From NCBI GenBank assembly GCA_963978905.1, contig OZ022259.1, positions 16,838,068-16,902,067 of the forward strand: 64,000 nt of DNA, read 5' to 3'. The notes beneath the pieces were generated by a model. It worked only from the letters and a program-made list of their open reading frames with translations. It was not told the DNA's origin and did not search any database. The stretch comes from Trichostrongylus colubriformis (Eukaryota > Nematoda > Chromadorea > Rhabditida > Trichostrongylidae). This document shows positions 12,064 to 23,758 of this stretch, piece by piece (positions within the stretch are counted from its first letter, which is position 1; each line of letters opens with the position of its first letter). The position numbers were made by a program, and so were the translations under genes.

Positions 12064-13360
12064 ATTTTTGGAGACTTTGAGTTAATTTTTTTCCGAGTGA
12101 TGCTGAGCAGACATTATTTTGTATATTGTCATTTCAATCGCTGATCTGAATCCTCCCAGTTATGTTGATTGCCTGCACTGTAGTAATTACTTACTGTTGT
12201 TCATTTACTGTACTTTGTATTATGAAATGTTACAATGTCACGTAAACATAAAAACGACCTGTTGAGCCGTGGAGCCCATACTCGCACTTTTTAGGCTTGT
12301 ACTTTGACTATGTTGCGTTTTATGTTCGTAACATGTTTCCATAATTCCTATCATAGCCTCACTAAAACAACTGCCGGTTTCAACTCGTACTCACTCCGGA
12401 CTCATCGTTTTACTGTGGCTTGGTTTCTCATTGAATTGTTGATTTCTCTATGATTTTCACCTTCTTATGAAAGATTTCTGGATAGGTCTTTGCGTATGTA
12501 CATCTGTATTCAATCTGCATCCACATATTTGGTTAAGGTACTCGATTGAAGAAAAAGGATCTCGGACAAATGCTTTAGGGAATGGACCAGTTTGGGAGGC
12601 AAGGAAGAAGAAGGTGGATGTGTGCTACAATAGGAAACGGATTAGGAAGATATGAAGGGGAGAACAAGTAGAGAAAACTAGTGATATATAAGTGTTCTCA
12701 TTTAGTAATAAACAGTTTATGCGTGCGAGTCTCTATGTCACACAAGTGGCGATCAAGATGATATTCGAATTCATGCGGGGAAGGGGGTGTGATGCAAGTG
12801 TTCCGATGAGGTGTGGGGTCAGGTCATTCATGAGTGGGTTTACTCCACGAAGCAATTGATTTATTACTACCTAATTTCAAGATTTTGGCTTCGTAGCTGG
12901 TCTACTTATGTCAAAGATAAGGGTCGAAGAATAAACGCAGATATTTGTGAAAGTAAATATGTAGCAAAGTTGGATATTTGCTACTTAAATAATTAAGTTA
13001 AGGCATCTTCCATAGAATACAATTTCTAACTGAAAGCAGATACTAGTACTATGATGAAGGTGGAAGCTAGCTACTATAACAGTTCATAATGCAATGTTTA
13101 AGTCTCATAAGAGTGGTAATTTCGTCGTTTCTATAGTGAATTACTCCTCACACGACACTGTTGAACAGACCTTTTGGAACACTGGTCGGAACACTTGCAC
13201 GCCACTCCGGGGAAAGGCCAATGGATTAGAAACTGGTGATCGGGAGACAACTCACCGCGAGGAGTCAAGGGACATAAGGAAGAACCAGTGGAACAAGGAT
13301 CCAGGGTTGCCCAGAGAGTCGTCCACTTCAAAAAGCAAATCGGTTAACTGTGCGGAGTTG
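12064..13360. other. Intergenic, nothing recognised
   Basis: AT-rich at first, then purine-rich from about 12540. Open frames of about 60 codons have no recognisable similarity or splice context. No palindromic repeat was seen. Confidence 0.5.
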
Positions 13361-13361
13361 A

Positions 13362-15567
13362 ATGGACGACAATAAAGGCAACATGGGTAACGCTTCTGCC
13401 GATATTATGACTTACCGGACTTCACCGGGTGACGAGGCTCCCGATCCTGAAAACCTGTCCTGAAGAGATGTGGATGGAAAAGTTGCTGAGAATGAAAGCG
13501 GGATTCGATCAGAACTCCGTTTACAGCTTCATGGATATCCAGATGAAGGAGCGTTATGACAGAAAACGAAGAACTTTGAAGAAAGTTAACAAGTGTATGT
13601 GCGTGCTTATTTAAGCAGGCATGAGAAGTTGAGTCTAGGGATAGTTACAGAAGTGATACGATATGTATCGTGTGCATTGCGGCACCGAAAGTTGACTAGC
13701 ACATGCGATCCGGTTCAAGAAGCAAGTATCTTCCTGGGAGGAGGTAGGGCTTCGTAAGGAGTCGCTGTTGATCAGGTCGACAAGTTCCGGTCCCGCATCT
13801 AGGAAGGAATAAAACTGAGCAGAGGTCGACAGGGAAAAGGAAATTGACCAGAAAATAAAAGACAATGTGGAGTGGGAAGAACAAAGGGAAGTAAACATGT
13901 GGTACAAGTAGTTCAGATAAGGTGATAAGTGGAACAGAGGCTCTATGGAGTTGAGAGGGCTGGGCAGCTGCTGTGGCAACACACTAAGGAAGGATGAGGA
14001 GGGTTGGTGTAGAGTTGAAAGTTGCGTCGAGCGAACTCGAGGGGTTCAGACGATAGAATGGGTATTCAGTGGAGAAGGGCAGAAAATTGACATCATTGTG
14101 TATATTGGGTTCGTTTCTGGGAGTGTAATACGGGAGTGGAGCGGGGTTTACAGTAGTTTCGGAATATATGACATAGTATTTCACTGGAAATGCTGATCGA
14201 AAGCTGTTTGTGCATTTTATAGGTATACATGATGTTTGATAGGTGCTTGGGAGTGATCTGGGAGAGTCTGGTTGAAAGATAGTTTTTAGCTGTTGAAAGA
14301 ATAATTTTCCATAACTGGAAGTGAGTATAAATCGGTTTTGTTCAGAATGAACTTATAAATATGTTTCAGGTGGAAAATGTGTTCTAGGCCCTTGATTATA
14401 AGCGAAAGAAATTGCTGTGATTGTTTCACAAAGATAGGGCAAGATGAAATGCATGGTGAAAGACAAGGCGTTTTAAGATGTTTAGATTGCGCCGTGTGGT
14501 ATGATCGTTGGGGTTTTAAAAATCTGTTTGAAAGGTTTATCTCCTATTGAATGGCAGTATCTATGTGTTACACAGTTAGCATATTTAAATGGAAGACTAA
14601 AATGCAAAAATTATTGTTAAAGCCGTTGTTGTTGGATGCGCCATGCTGTTTCATTGTGACGATATTGCTAATGTATTGGAAAGATCTATTAGGCTTTACT
14701 TTTTAATAAAGGGTGGAAGTGTTTAGAAGGGAGCCTTTCAGTCGAGTGTATTGATATAATAGAAGCTTTTGACTGCGCCGTGTAGGACACTTAGCGTTAT
14801 ATTGTATTGTTTGCTTATGATTATAGTGGAGTGGGTTCTTGTTGACAATGTCACAGATCGCGCACAGGGGGAGGGGGAGGGGGGCTACATTGGTGTCGGT
14901 GTGATGTCTAATCCCAGCAGGGGGTGTACTTAATCAAAATTATGTATTGCTGTGGGGGAGGAGCTAGTTCCGTAAAGTTTATTCATTGTGTACTTCAACA
15001 AAACAGCAATGTGTGAGTTCTTTTTTCACTTATCATTTTTTCTTTGCTTTCTATTAACTCAGAAGGCTTGGTTTTTTTTTCAGCTCACCATATTGGACAG
15101 TTCCTTGGTGCGAGCGAAATGCACTCGCCTACTCTCGAAAAGGAGGTAAGTGTTTAGTGAAGGATTTCTGTAAAAATAAGAATTAATAGTTTATTTGGTT
15201 GTTTTTAAGGAATTGTCTTCCTCCTGCCATTGCAGAAAAGCAAGGCAGTATGAGAAGGAGCTGTTGAAGAGAGCGGCTGAACTAGAGCGTCAGGCTGGAT
15301 TAGCGGCAGAGGAGTTGGTTCGCGTGACGGCTGAAAACAGGGAAGAGGTGGAACGTATTTGGGCGCAGCAGGAAATTGAACGAATGCAACTCAAGGACGA
15401 ACTTGAGGTGTGTAAGCGTTTGCTAATTTATTCAATGCGAGCATTCTCTAATTAACCCTTCTTTTTTGTTTTAGACATGCGATTTTTTGCGCACTTACCT
15501 TCTGCGTTCCAACTTGGAGGTCATGAGTTGTGATCCAGCCGAGGAACGCGCCGCAGGACATCAGTGA
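13362..15567 (+). CDS. Small coiled-coil protein (~130-140 aa), first exon uncertain
   Basis: Three 3' exons join in phase: 15084-15145, 15210-15407 and 15475-15567 (stop TGA). They encode a charged helical protein. The 15210 exon is a clear heptad-rich coiled coil (EKELLKRAAELERQAG, then NREEVERIWAQQEIERMQ), followed by a short tail starting TCDFLRTYLLRSN. The 15084 exon needs one base from upstream. An ATG at 13362 (MDDNKGNMGNAS) offers two phase-1 donors, GTAACG at 13386 and GTGACG near 13428, and either would fit. A second open frame at about 13430-13600 (PEEMWMEKLLRMKAGF) sits one base out of register with the first and is unexplained. The family is not recognised. The tail exons are well supported; the start is a guess. 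Confidence 0.55.
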
Positions 15568-16268
15568 AGATCCTCATTGTTGAACTTCTGTCAACTGATT
15601 ATTTTGAAGGAATGAAGATGTGAAATCTATCGCTTTGTGCTCTGTTATCTTCATTGAAACATGGGAATGAAAGACAGCTATGTAGTGTTGTTGTTAGGTG
15701 ATAGGACGGTTTCGATTTTAATTGACAGAAGGTGAATTTTTGAACAGGGTGAAAGTTTTGGTACTATAAACTGGGTTTTTCTGAGTAAATTATCGCTGCG
15801 ATTCGAAATTGCTTCGTTCGAGTGGATTAGAGAACGTTTGAGTTTGTGCAACTGTGAGGAGAGTGATAAGATTCGCGGCGGAGAGGGCAAAATGTAAAGT
15901 TTGGAGTTACCATGCAGGTTTCTGAGTAAGGCAATCTGGGAAGAACGTCATGTTTCTAACAGTTATTTATTTGACAGCCTTGTTAGCATTTCCGAAAACA
16001 TTTATCTGTTCTTATGATGGTTTGTTAGACTAGCACCTGCTTTTGTGATCTTATGGGTTTACGGAGTGTGGTTACATTGCTCATTTTATTAGAAAGTTCT
16101 GATGCAGACAGGATAAGCTGAGGTAATTGGCCAAATATCGTAATCTGATTGCGGGGCTTGGGATAGGACTCGGGGTGGCTAAGATCAATGAGTACCGGAG
16201 TGACTTCTGTTGGGATGTTAAATCCATTTTTGAATCGTCGAGTACCATATCCCGTAATCGGTGGGCTA

Positions 16269-16511
16269 GACCGCGGTGGGTGTAGGTTGGGACACACGAA
16301 TCTAGGCCGTGACCCTGTAACAGCCTGCGGCCTTTAACCTAAGCCTTAAATAATTCAGACAATTTGTTCATGTAAATCGTGTCCTCCTTGCAAGTCTGTT
16401 CCGTTGTATAGTCAAATTGTCTGAATTATTCATGTCACAGGGCAAAGGCCACAGGCTGTCACAGGGTCACGGTCTAGATTCGCGTGTCCCAACCGTCACC
16501 CGACCGCGGTC
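16269..16511. repeat. Foldback repeat with ~95-bp arms (family D)
   Basis: The left arm starts gaccgcggtgggtgtaggtt, and the right arm in reverse complement starts gaccgcggtcgggtgacggt. Pairing continues through ttgggacac, gaatcta, ccgtgaccctgt and cagcctg, ending aataattcagacaattt, around a loop near 16370-16410. A related fragment (gtcacaggatcactgtccga) lies near 26598. No coding potential. Confidence 0.8.
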
Positions 16512-16690
16512 ATACTAACCGCCGACAGGACGCGGCTGCGTTCACGAGCAGCGAGAGAGAATGGTACGGGGGAGGTGCAGAGATGACGCAACCAACGAGG
16601 CAGGGTGGCAAAGACGGAGACGGAGAAATACGCAGCCGCGCCCCGCCGCCGGCACCGCAAAGTGCGACCGCGGCCTTATACTGACAGTAT
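16503..16690. repeat. Family B element, copy abutting family D
   Basis: Starts gaccgcggtcatactaaccg. Contains the family B interior (gagcagcgagagagaatggt, gggggaggtgcagagatgac, gagacggagaaatacgcagc) and ends ccgcaaagtgcgaccgcggc. Its left end overlaps the terminal gaccgcggtc of the family D palindrome. Confidence 0.65.
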
Positions 16691-16939
16691 CGCGACCCTA
16701 GGCTAAACCACAGAAGCGAAAAGTTTTGTTTGAAGCCGTCGTGCGTCTCATACTCGCAAAGACTGGGAATGTGTTTCTTCTGGTGAACTACTTCCACTGA
16801 GTGCAACAATATTCATGAACTCCTAGAGTGATATCATTACCATGAAGTGGCAACTGATTTCCTTCTTTGGAAGATTTCAAAAAATCAGACGCTCCTGTTA
16901 ATTGATAATTATACGTGGCATAGACTTCATGTGCCTTTA

Positions 16940-17360
16940 TGGAAAGCGCTTGGTGCTATGTGAGTTAGAGGGGGCCACCGCACTGAGCTCTGCGTCTCTA
17001 CGCTAAGGTAAGAGCGCAGAGAAGGCATAGCGCTAGCCGAATCGAGTTCGAATTCTGCATAGAAACGATTCTGATGAAGCGAATTCGTCCTTTTTTTTCG
17101 TCCTATGTTAGCCTAAGCCTAGGGGAAGAAATTCCCTCTCCCTAGTCTTAGGCGAATACGCGTAGGTAATTTTGTAGTAAAGTTGAAGCGAATTTTCCGT
17201 AATATACCAAAGGAAGAATAATTCTATCATTTTCTCAATTAGTTAGCTGTATCTTGGCATAAAATGACCTTGAGAGTGCTTATAAGCAGAAATTGGACGC
17301 GACTTATGCTTTTGTCCAGTGCCCCCCCCCCTAACTCACATAGCACCAAGCGCTTCCCGA
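16940..17360. repeat. Long-TIR repeat with G/C tracts at its ends
   Basis: Left arm ggaaagcgcttggtgctatg then tgagttagaggggg. Right arm cccccccctaactcacatag then caccaagcgcttccc. The arms are about 35 bp and nearly perfect. An inner hairpin at about 17105-17150 pairs gcctaagcctagggg with ccctagtcttaggc. It lies just upstream of fars-1. Confidence 0.75.
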
Positions 17361-17676
17361 TGAGATAACGTCCCCAAGCCCCGGAACTACGATCGCGACG
17401 CACAAGCGTCTTCCTTCACACATTTGTTTGTTTAGCGACCACACGTCCCCCGACCGGTCGAATACGGTGCTTGCGCGGTGTACGCAATTACACAGCAGAC
17501 CAATTTGTGGAATCATTTTGTATGTCTTTTGCGATTCGTGATATGCTTCCTCGTAAACCTTCGTTCGTGCATTTCTTTCGCTACTGTTGTAATTAGTGTT
17601 GCTAATCCGGTATAGCGGTGTTAGTATATGCGCTTGTGTTTAATATTTCAGATATTTCAGGGGTCACAGCGGCACC

Positions 17677-20600
17677 ATGAGTACCGTGAGCGTTGCGAAT
17701 GAAATGGAGAAAGCGATACAGTTCATTCTAAACAGTCTCAATGAGAATGGAAATGTGAGTTATCCATTTATGTGAGTGATTCCATCAGAGGTAACTGTAT
17801 ATTTGCTATAACAAAATGTAGATAATAGTTAGCGTCAAAAGGGCTTTTATTAGGTTGGAACATAATTTCTGTCACACAATGACAAAAAATTTCAAATTTA
17901 TTTTTCTTTATTTGTGTCTAACTTCAATCAACAAAATATGCACCATTATGATCAACAGTATATTGCCAACGAATAGGGAGATTATAGATGCCTTGCTTAT
18001 AGAAGTCTGGAGATTTCTGGTCGAAGAAAGTCTGGAGGCCGATTTTGAGATCATCGTCATCTTTGAACTGCCGTCCATCGAGGAAGTGGCTCAGAGATCG
18101 GAATAGGTGGTAGTCAGTTGGGGCCATGTCCGGAGATTACGGTGGACGGGGGAGCTTCGTTTAACCAAGGTCCTGGATCCTTTGTCACGCCAACTTTGCC
18201 ACATGTGGGTGAGCGTTATCGTGGAGGAAGAGGTCTTGGTCCATTTTTCCGGTAAGTTTTGCCGCTCCGGTGTCCAATTGCCTGCAGTAGAGATCGGCAG
18301 TGGCTGTCGTGTTGGATGGTAACAGTTTCCTATTTTTTTGAAAATTTTCAAAAAAAAAAGTTTTTTTTCTCAATGCAATTTTTTGAAATTTTTTCTGTTC
18401 CAATTTGAGCCGATCGAGCCATCGGGCTGCCGCCATATGAGAGACAGTACCTGGGTCCATCGACTGGTTAATTTTTTTAGTGGCCTCGCATGCTGAGGAA
18501 CCGAGGCGGTGTTCGTGAATTTCGCACCTTTCGCGAAATTGCCGTAAATTCACTGCTAGTTGAAGCCGTAGAGAATATGAATGTGCTATTCAGAAGCCCT
18601 TTTCAGACGCTTTATATACCCCCCACTACCAAATGCTCCCGAAGCTTCCACAGTTTTCCCCAAGGAAAACAAAAAGTGTGACAGAAATTATGTTTCAACC
18701 TAATAAATTGAGTGCGTTGTTTGAATGTTCATGAAGAGTCTTGGCTGGTGTATCACATTACGTGAGAATGTTTGAAGCAAGGTACCTTGTGGATTGATTT
18801 GTATAGAAAGGCGCTGTAACGATGTTGTAGAAGTCTTCCTGTGGTACAGTTCTTCCCCCTTTCTAAGTTTGGACAAAATTCATATCCGCTATCTCGCAGT
18901 ATTAGTTCGTATCATTCTTGTGTCATTGCTACCTCGTTCCAATGATTCTGGAAGGCGTAATACAATGCATTGGTACGAAACACCACTCCCATACCCAGAT
19001 AGCTCGTCTGAACAAATTTTGATCATTCTGCTGCTCATTCGATTAGACTTCTCGTTAACCTCTGCAGCTCAGTGTATTCAAGTCCAGCTGTTCACAAACG
19101 CCTTGTATTTCTTTCTTTTTATTTCTTCTTATTTCTAGTAGAAGTCACGGTATTTCCTTAGCATGCCCTTGACATATGCACATCAAGAGCAAGGTATTGT
19201 CATACAGTTTTGATAAATCGTGGTAGCTGCATATAAGCAGCAAACGGTGATTAATATATCTTCAAGGTACGTGCACAACCTGAATAGTGGAGCCCTCATT
19301 GGTTTTTCGTCATTGATCATTCAGTTGATTACTTCTGTTTTAAGGAACTAAATACGTTACAAATATCAAAAGATCTTGGTATCGATCATCAAACTGTCGT
19401 TGGCGCCATCAAGAGTCTGCTCACCCGCGATGGAGTAAGTTATTCAGTCTTCTTGTGCAGAATTGCAGACATGAGGGCTTCAGTAGGTGCTTTGCGATCG
19501 CAAACTTGCCGTAAAGCTCATCCACTGATTTCGGTTATCAGGTGAAAGTTCCTGACAACTGAACATTTGGTTGTAGGTAGAATAGATTTTGAAGGTAGGA
19601 AATGAAGTAAAGGACAAGAATTCATTATGTTCTCGTTTTATTTGTATTTTTGCCCTTTTAGGTGATATCTACGGTGGATGCTTCAGAGAAGAGTGTGAAG
19701 CTGACAAGTGAGGGCAGCGAAATGGTCGCTAACGGATCAGCAGAGTATCGAGTGTTCGAACAGTTAGGTAGCGATGGAGCTTTGCAAGCAGATATTATGG
19801 TAAGGGGAAATTAAATTGTTCGAGAGATGCTATAGCTGGTTGGAAGTGCGTATATGTAAACTCAGACTGCATCAGCCTCTTTCTTGCTCCTATATATTTC
19901 TTTTCCCAATGGTATTACTTTCAGAAGTTACCATATGGTAAAGTGGGAGTGAGCAAAGCATTGGCATCTGGTTGGATCACCATTGACAAAAGTGGTGGAA
20001 CTGTTCGTTTGGTAGGACTTTTTCATCCTCGGATGGTTTTCAGTTTTTTTTAAATCTTTTTATTGTTTCTTCATCCCTGTAGAAAATGGTGGTATAATTC
20101 AAGGAGGCAGGGCTGTCCCACTCAGCATTGCTCCAAATTGTTTTTGTTTTTGAATTCAGTTACGAAAATGTGACGACGTGGTGGACACCGTTCGTGAGCA
20201 GCTGGATGCATTAAACATTGGGAAGGAACTTGCTGCTTCAGCTGTTGCTGATCTCAAGAAAAGAAAACTCGTGACAGAAGTGTGCGTTTATTTTGGCTCG
20301 AAATTCTTCATCATTTCTTTGCTCACTTCTCAGTCTGTTCATGTAACAGACTCGGAAACTATTTTGTACAACCACTCAATATTTTGTCCCATTAGTGGCT
20401 GATGTAACTTGCGCCATATTCGCGATTCTGCGGTTTACTGAGGCAGTAACGCCTGCGCTTCCGCGATGCTCTAATTCTGCGATCGTACATCCCCGTATGC
20501 GAAGTCGCAGTGACGCTGAATTTCCAAGCGTGGCATCAGCCCACGGTCCTACTATATATAGGCGCGTGTTTGGTGCATCCCTTTCAAAGTCAGGAAAGAA

Positions 20601-23600
20601 AGATACTTTTAAGAATTCTCGGACTATTCTTACTTATTCTCTACTGCTTCCTGCAGATTCTATAAGGTGATAAAGCTTCTTAGGTTTTCTTTTGAATTTG
20701 AGTTCTCAGTATGTTTAGACTAGATTAACTCATTTCGAGTCAGCGAAAATCAAACCAAGGCTCCACCGATATACCAGCTTTGCTGACGCACAACATTGTG
20801 CGCGTCACCTTTAGGCTGTCGAAGGGCATCATTCAAAATCATCATCAGCACAAAAAGATTGGGTCTATATTGCATTTGTACATTACTACTGTTGGGTTGC
20901 GCGCAGTATTGTACATAAGCAAAGCTGGTTGTTAGAAATGCAGGCAAGTGATCTCCAAGGTTTATTTTTTCATTAATCGTTTTCAGGCTCACCAAGTACC
21001 TCATTGTAAGAAAGGGACCGAATTTTACAATGAACATTAGCAAACCTGAAGTAGACTTGACTCCGGAAATGATTGCTTCGTAAGTATTGACATTATTAGG
21101 CCGCATTTCTTTGTGCTTGTTGAACATCATTGCGTTTCTCTATTTTGGGATCACATGTCTGTATGTTGCTTCAGTGGCTCTTGGAAATCGAAAACTTTCA
21201 AGCAGTACAACTTTGATGCCCTTGGTGTACAACCTCCATGTGGACATCTGCACCCTTTGATGAAGGTATGGTATCTCACCTAAAAATATTAATTCCATTC
21301 TTTGTGATGGCTCTGATACTCATTCGTCAAAAAACGGAATGTCCGATGAGGAACGAATATCAGCGGTTCAGGTTCGATCAGAGTTCCGACAAATCTTCTT
21401 CTCCATGGGTTTTTCGGAAATGCCAACAAATCGCTATGTGGAAAGTTCTTTCTGGAACTTCGATGCGCTTTTCCAACCTCAACAACATCCAGCACGAGAC
21501 GCTCACGATACATTCTTCGTCTCAGGTATTGGCTACGGAAATCTGCTACTTTCCTGATCTTAGCAAGTCCCCTTTCAATTTCGTTAAGAATGCTACATGT
21601 TGGCAATTTTTCGAGAAAACCTCGAAGTATACTACACTGAGCCCCGCAAATATGTTGCACAAATGTTGGAAATGAATCTTTTCATCACAGATCCTGCACT
21701 GAGCACTGTATTTCCTATGGACTATCTCGAACGTGTAAAAACTGTTCACTCGAAGGGAGGATACGGATCTGTCGGGTTTGTTTGTTATGCACTCTTAGAT
21801 CACGTTTTACTATGATGCGGGTGCGTGTCACTAGGACAGAGAGTCTGCGTTGCGGCATTCGGCGTGCGATGCTAGCTGTGCACGCCGTATTAAGTGAGTT
21901 CTGAAGCGATGACTGTGCTCCACGGCTTGCTCTGAGCGTAGGCTTTAGAACTCAACTGGTACGGCGCCCTATCTCGTACCATCTCGTCACGCGCCACACG
22001 TGGCAACGCAAATTTTCTGTCCTAATGGTACACACTGCCATGACGGCTGTCGTACCATCAACAAGCAGTCGCTCGTAAAAATAAGGTAATTCGCTAGATT
22101 CACGAAGAGGGGCGAACGCGAGTTCTTTGTTCTATCACCAGTTTTCATGAAAATCGGGTCTGCTAAATGCCGAATATATGTTTGGATACAGTGGGCAGAA
22201 TTTGTCTCAATTTTGATTCCGTGAATCACAGCTATCGAGTTTCTTTCTTTTTCCTAATTCATCACAACTACAGGTACAACTACGACTGGAAGATTGAGGA
22301 AGCGCAAAAGAACGTGCTGAGAACACATACGACAGCAGTTTCAGCGCGACAACTCTTTAAACTTGCTCAAGAAGTAGGTTACTTATGTTTTCTCTCACTT
22401 TGCCCTACAATGTTAAATATATGGATAGTCAATGATTCTTTGCCGTAATTTTGGAATAAGTAATCGATCCCATGAATGCTTACTCGCCGCTCATGGTTTT
22501 TCACAAGGTTTTGAAATGAACGATTTGAGGGCTTCAAACCGACGAAAATGTTCTCGATTGATCGGGTATTTCGAAATGAAACATTGGATGCAACTCATCT
22601 TGCTGAGTTCCACCAGGTGAATACTTCTCTTCTACTAATTATGTATTACGGTATGTTCTAGTAATAAAAATCTAATTGTGTCTTATTATCAGGTCGAGGG
22701 AGTTATTGCTGAACGCAACTTGTCTCTAGCCCATTTGATAGGAATATTCACAGAATTTTTCAAGAAACTTGGTCAGTTTTAAACTAAAACGATTCTCTTC
22801 TATTTGTCTATTTTGTTATGTTTGCCTCAAATCAGGCCTGAAGCAGTCACATATACTTCAGGCATCGAAAATCTCCGTTTCAAGCCTACCTATAATCCGT
22901 ATACTGAACCGTCTATGGAGATTTTCGCTTATCACGAAGGGTTGAAGAAATGGGTTGAGGTTGGGAGCATCATATAATAGTCTTGGTTATTTTGATCATG
23001 GGCTTAAAGTGCCCTTCTCTTATAAAAGGAGTGTGCTGATTTCACTCAGTTCGTTTTTCAATGAGAATTATGATAACCTTTTCTCTGGGATAAGGATTAG
23101 TTTCTGCTGTTCAGATCGGGAACTCTGGAATGTTCCGACCGGAAATGTTGCTGCCAATGGGATTACCTCCGGATGTGAATGTAGCTGGATATGGGCTCTC
23201 ACTAGAAAGGTGATGATTCCAATGTTGAATTAGTATTAAACTATATTTTATATCAAATTGAATAGTATTAAATTATATTGAATTAACTGGGATCCGCTTC
23301 ATTTGTGCAAGCCAAACTGTAAGGGCCCCTAAAGGTTTCTGAAAGGCGGAAGTTCTGGGTGACATTCGAATTTTTAGAAAGTATCATGGACCAGTAGGAG
23401 TAATATTTATCGACTGGATTGAACTCATTTTCCTACACCGAGGTCATAATAAGTGCCTTGCACCTTATTGCACAGGTGCATAGATCATAGGGTGTGCATT
23501 GTATCTTATCTTTTTAGTACCTTCATTTTTTGAGATATATGAGCATTGGTTGTTTGTTATCATATTTTAAGTTCACCTTCAATTCTTAATTGTATTTATT

Positions 23601-23758
23601 ATCACATTTTTCTGAGGGCGTATGAAAAATTGTTGCTTTTCAGACCCACAATGATTCGTTATGGAATCGACAATATTCGTGATATGTTTGGGCCAAAGGT
23701 TGACTTGCAGATGATTTACGACGGTCCTATTTGCCGACTCGATAAAGTCAAAAGCTGA
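17677..23758 (+). CDS. fars-1: Phenylalanyl-tRNA synthetase alpha subunit, cytosolic (503 aa, complete)
   Basis: This enzyme charges tRNA-Phe with phenylalanine in the cytosol as the catalytic alpha chain of an alpha2-beta2 complex. Fifteen exons join in phase: 17677-17754, 19345-19434, 19662-19799, 19925-20011, 20160-20281, 20987-21079, 21175-21265, 21372-21525, 21691-21775, 22274-22373, 22530-22616, 22693-22771, 22862-22959, 23115-23209, 23644-23758. They total 1512 nt, giving 503 aa, close to the usual eukaryotic size (about 500). N-terminal winged-helix DNA/tRNA-binding repeats occupy roughly residues 1-170. The class II synthetase core follows: motif 1 region [13 protein letters not shown], motif 2 [22 protein letters not shown] (split here as FSIDRVFRN / [12 protein letters not shown]), and motif 3 region [17 protein letters not shown] ending in [23 protein letters not shown] at 17651-17660 lies 16 nt before the ATG and could be a spliced-leader acceptor. 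Intron 1 contains a mariner element and intron 9 a family A foldback. Confidence 0.97.
17850..18703 (-). mobile_element. Internally deleted mariner element in fars-1 intron 1
   Basis: 854 bp bounded by inverted repeats: TTAGGTTGGAACATAATTTC on the left and, read on the minus strand, TTAGGTTGAAACATAATTTC on the right. It is flanked by TA on both sides (17848-17849 and 18704-18705), the mariner target duplication. The minus strand holds a broken transposase. The N-terminal helix-turn-helix part lies at about 18553-18355. The second catalytic Asp region [11 protein letters not shown] follows near 18205, then a frameshift. Last comes [11 protein letters not shown] near 18127, with the third Asp of the DD34D triad. 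The segment with the first Asp is gone, and the total is well below the usual 1.3 kb. It is non-autonomous and antisense to the host gene. Confidence 0.9.
21813..22042. repeat. Family A foldback copy A3 in fars-1 intron 9
   Basis: Left end includes gtgtcactaggacagagag. Right end includes ttttctgtcctaatggtaca. The interior has gcacgccgtattaagtgagt against gaactcaactggtacggcgc, the same order of motifs as A2. It sits between exons 9 and 10 of the PheRS gene without touching splice sites. Confidence 0.75.

Noticed and set aside
20395..20670. 91-codon plus-strand frame between fars-1 exons 5 and 6
   Set aside because: Exons 5 and 6 join in phase and match the family without it; it is intronic.
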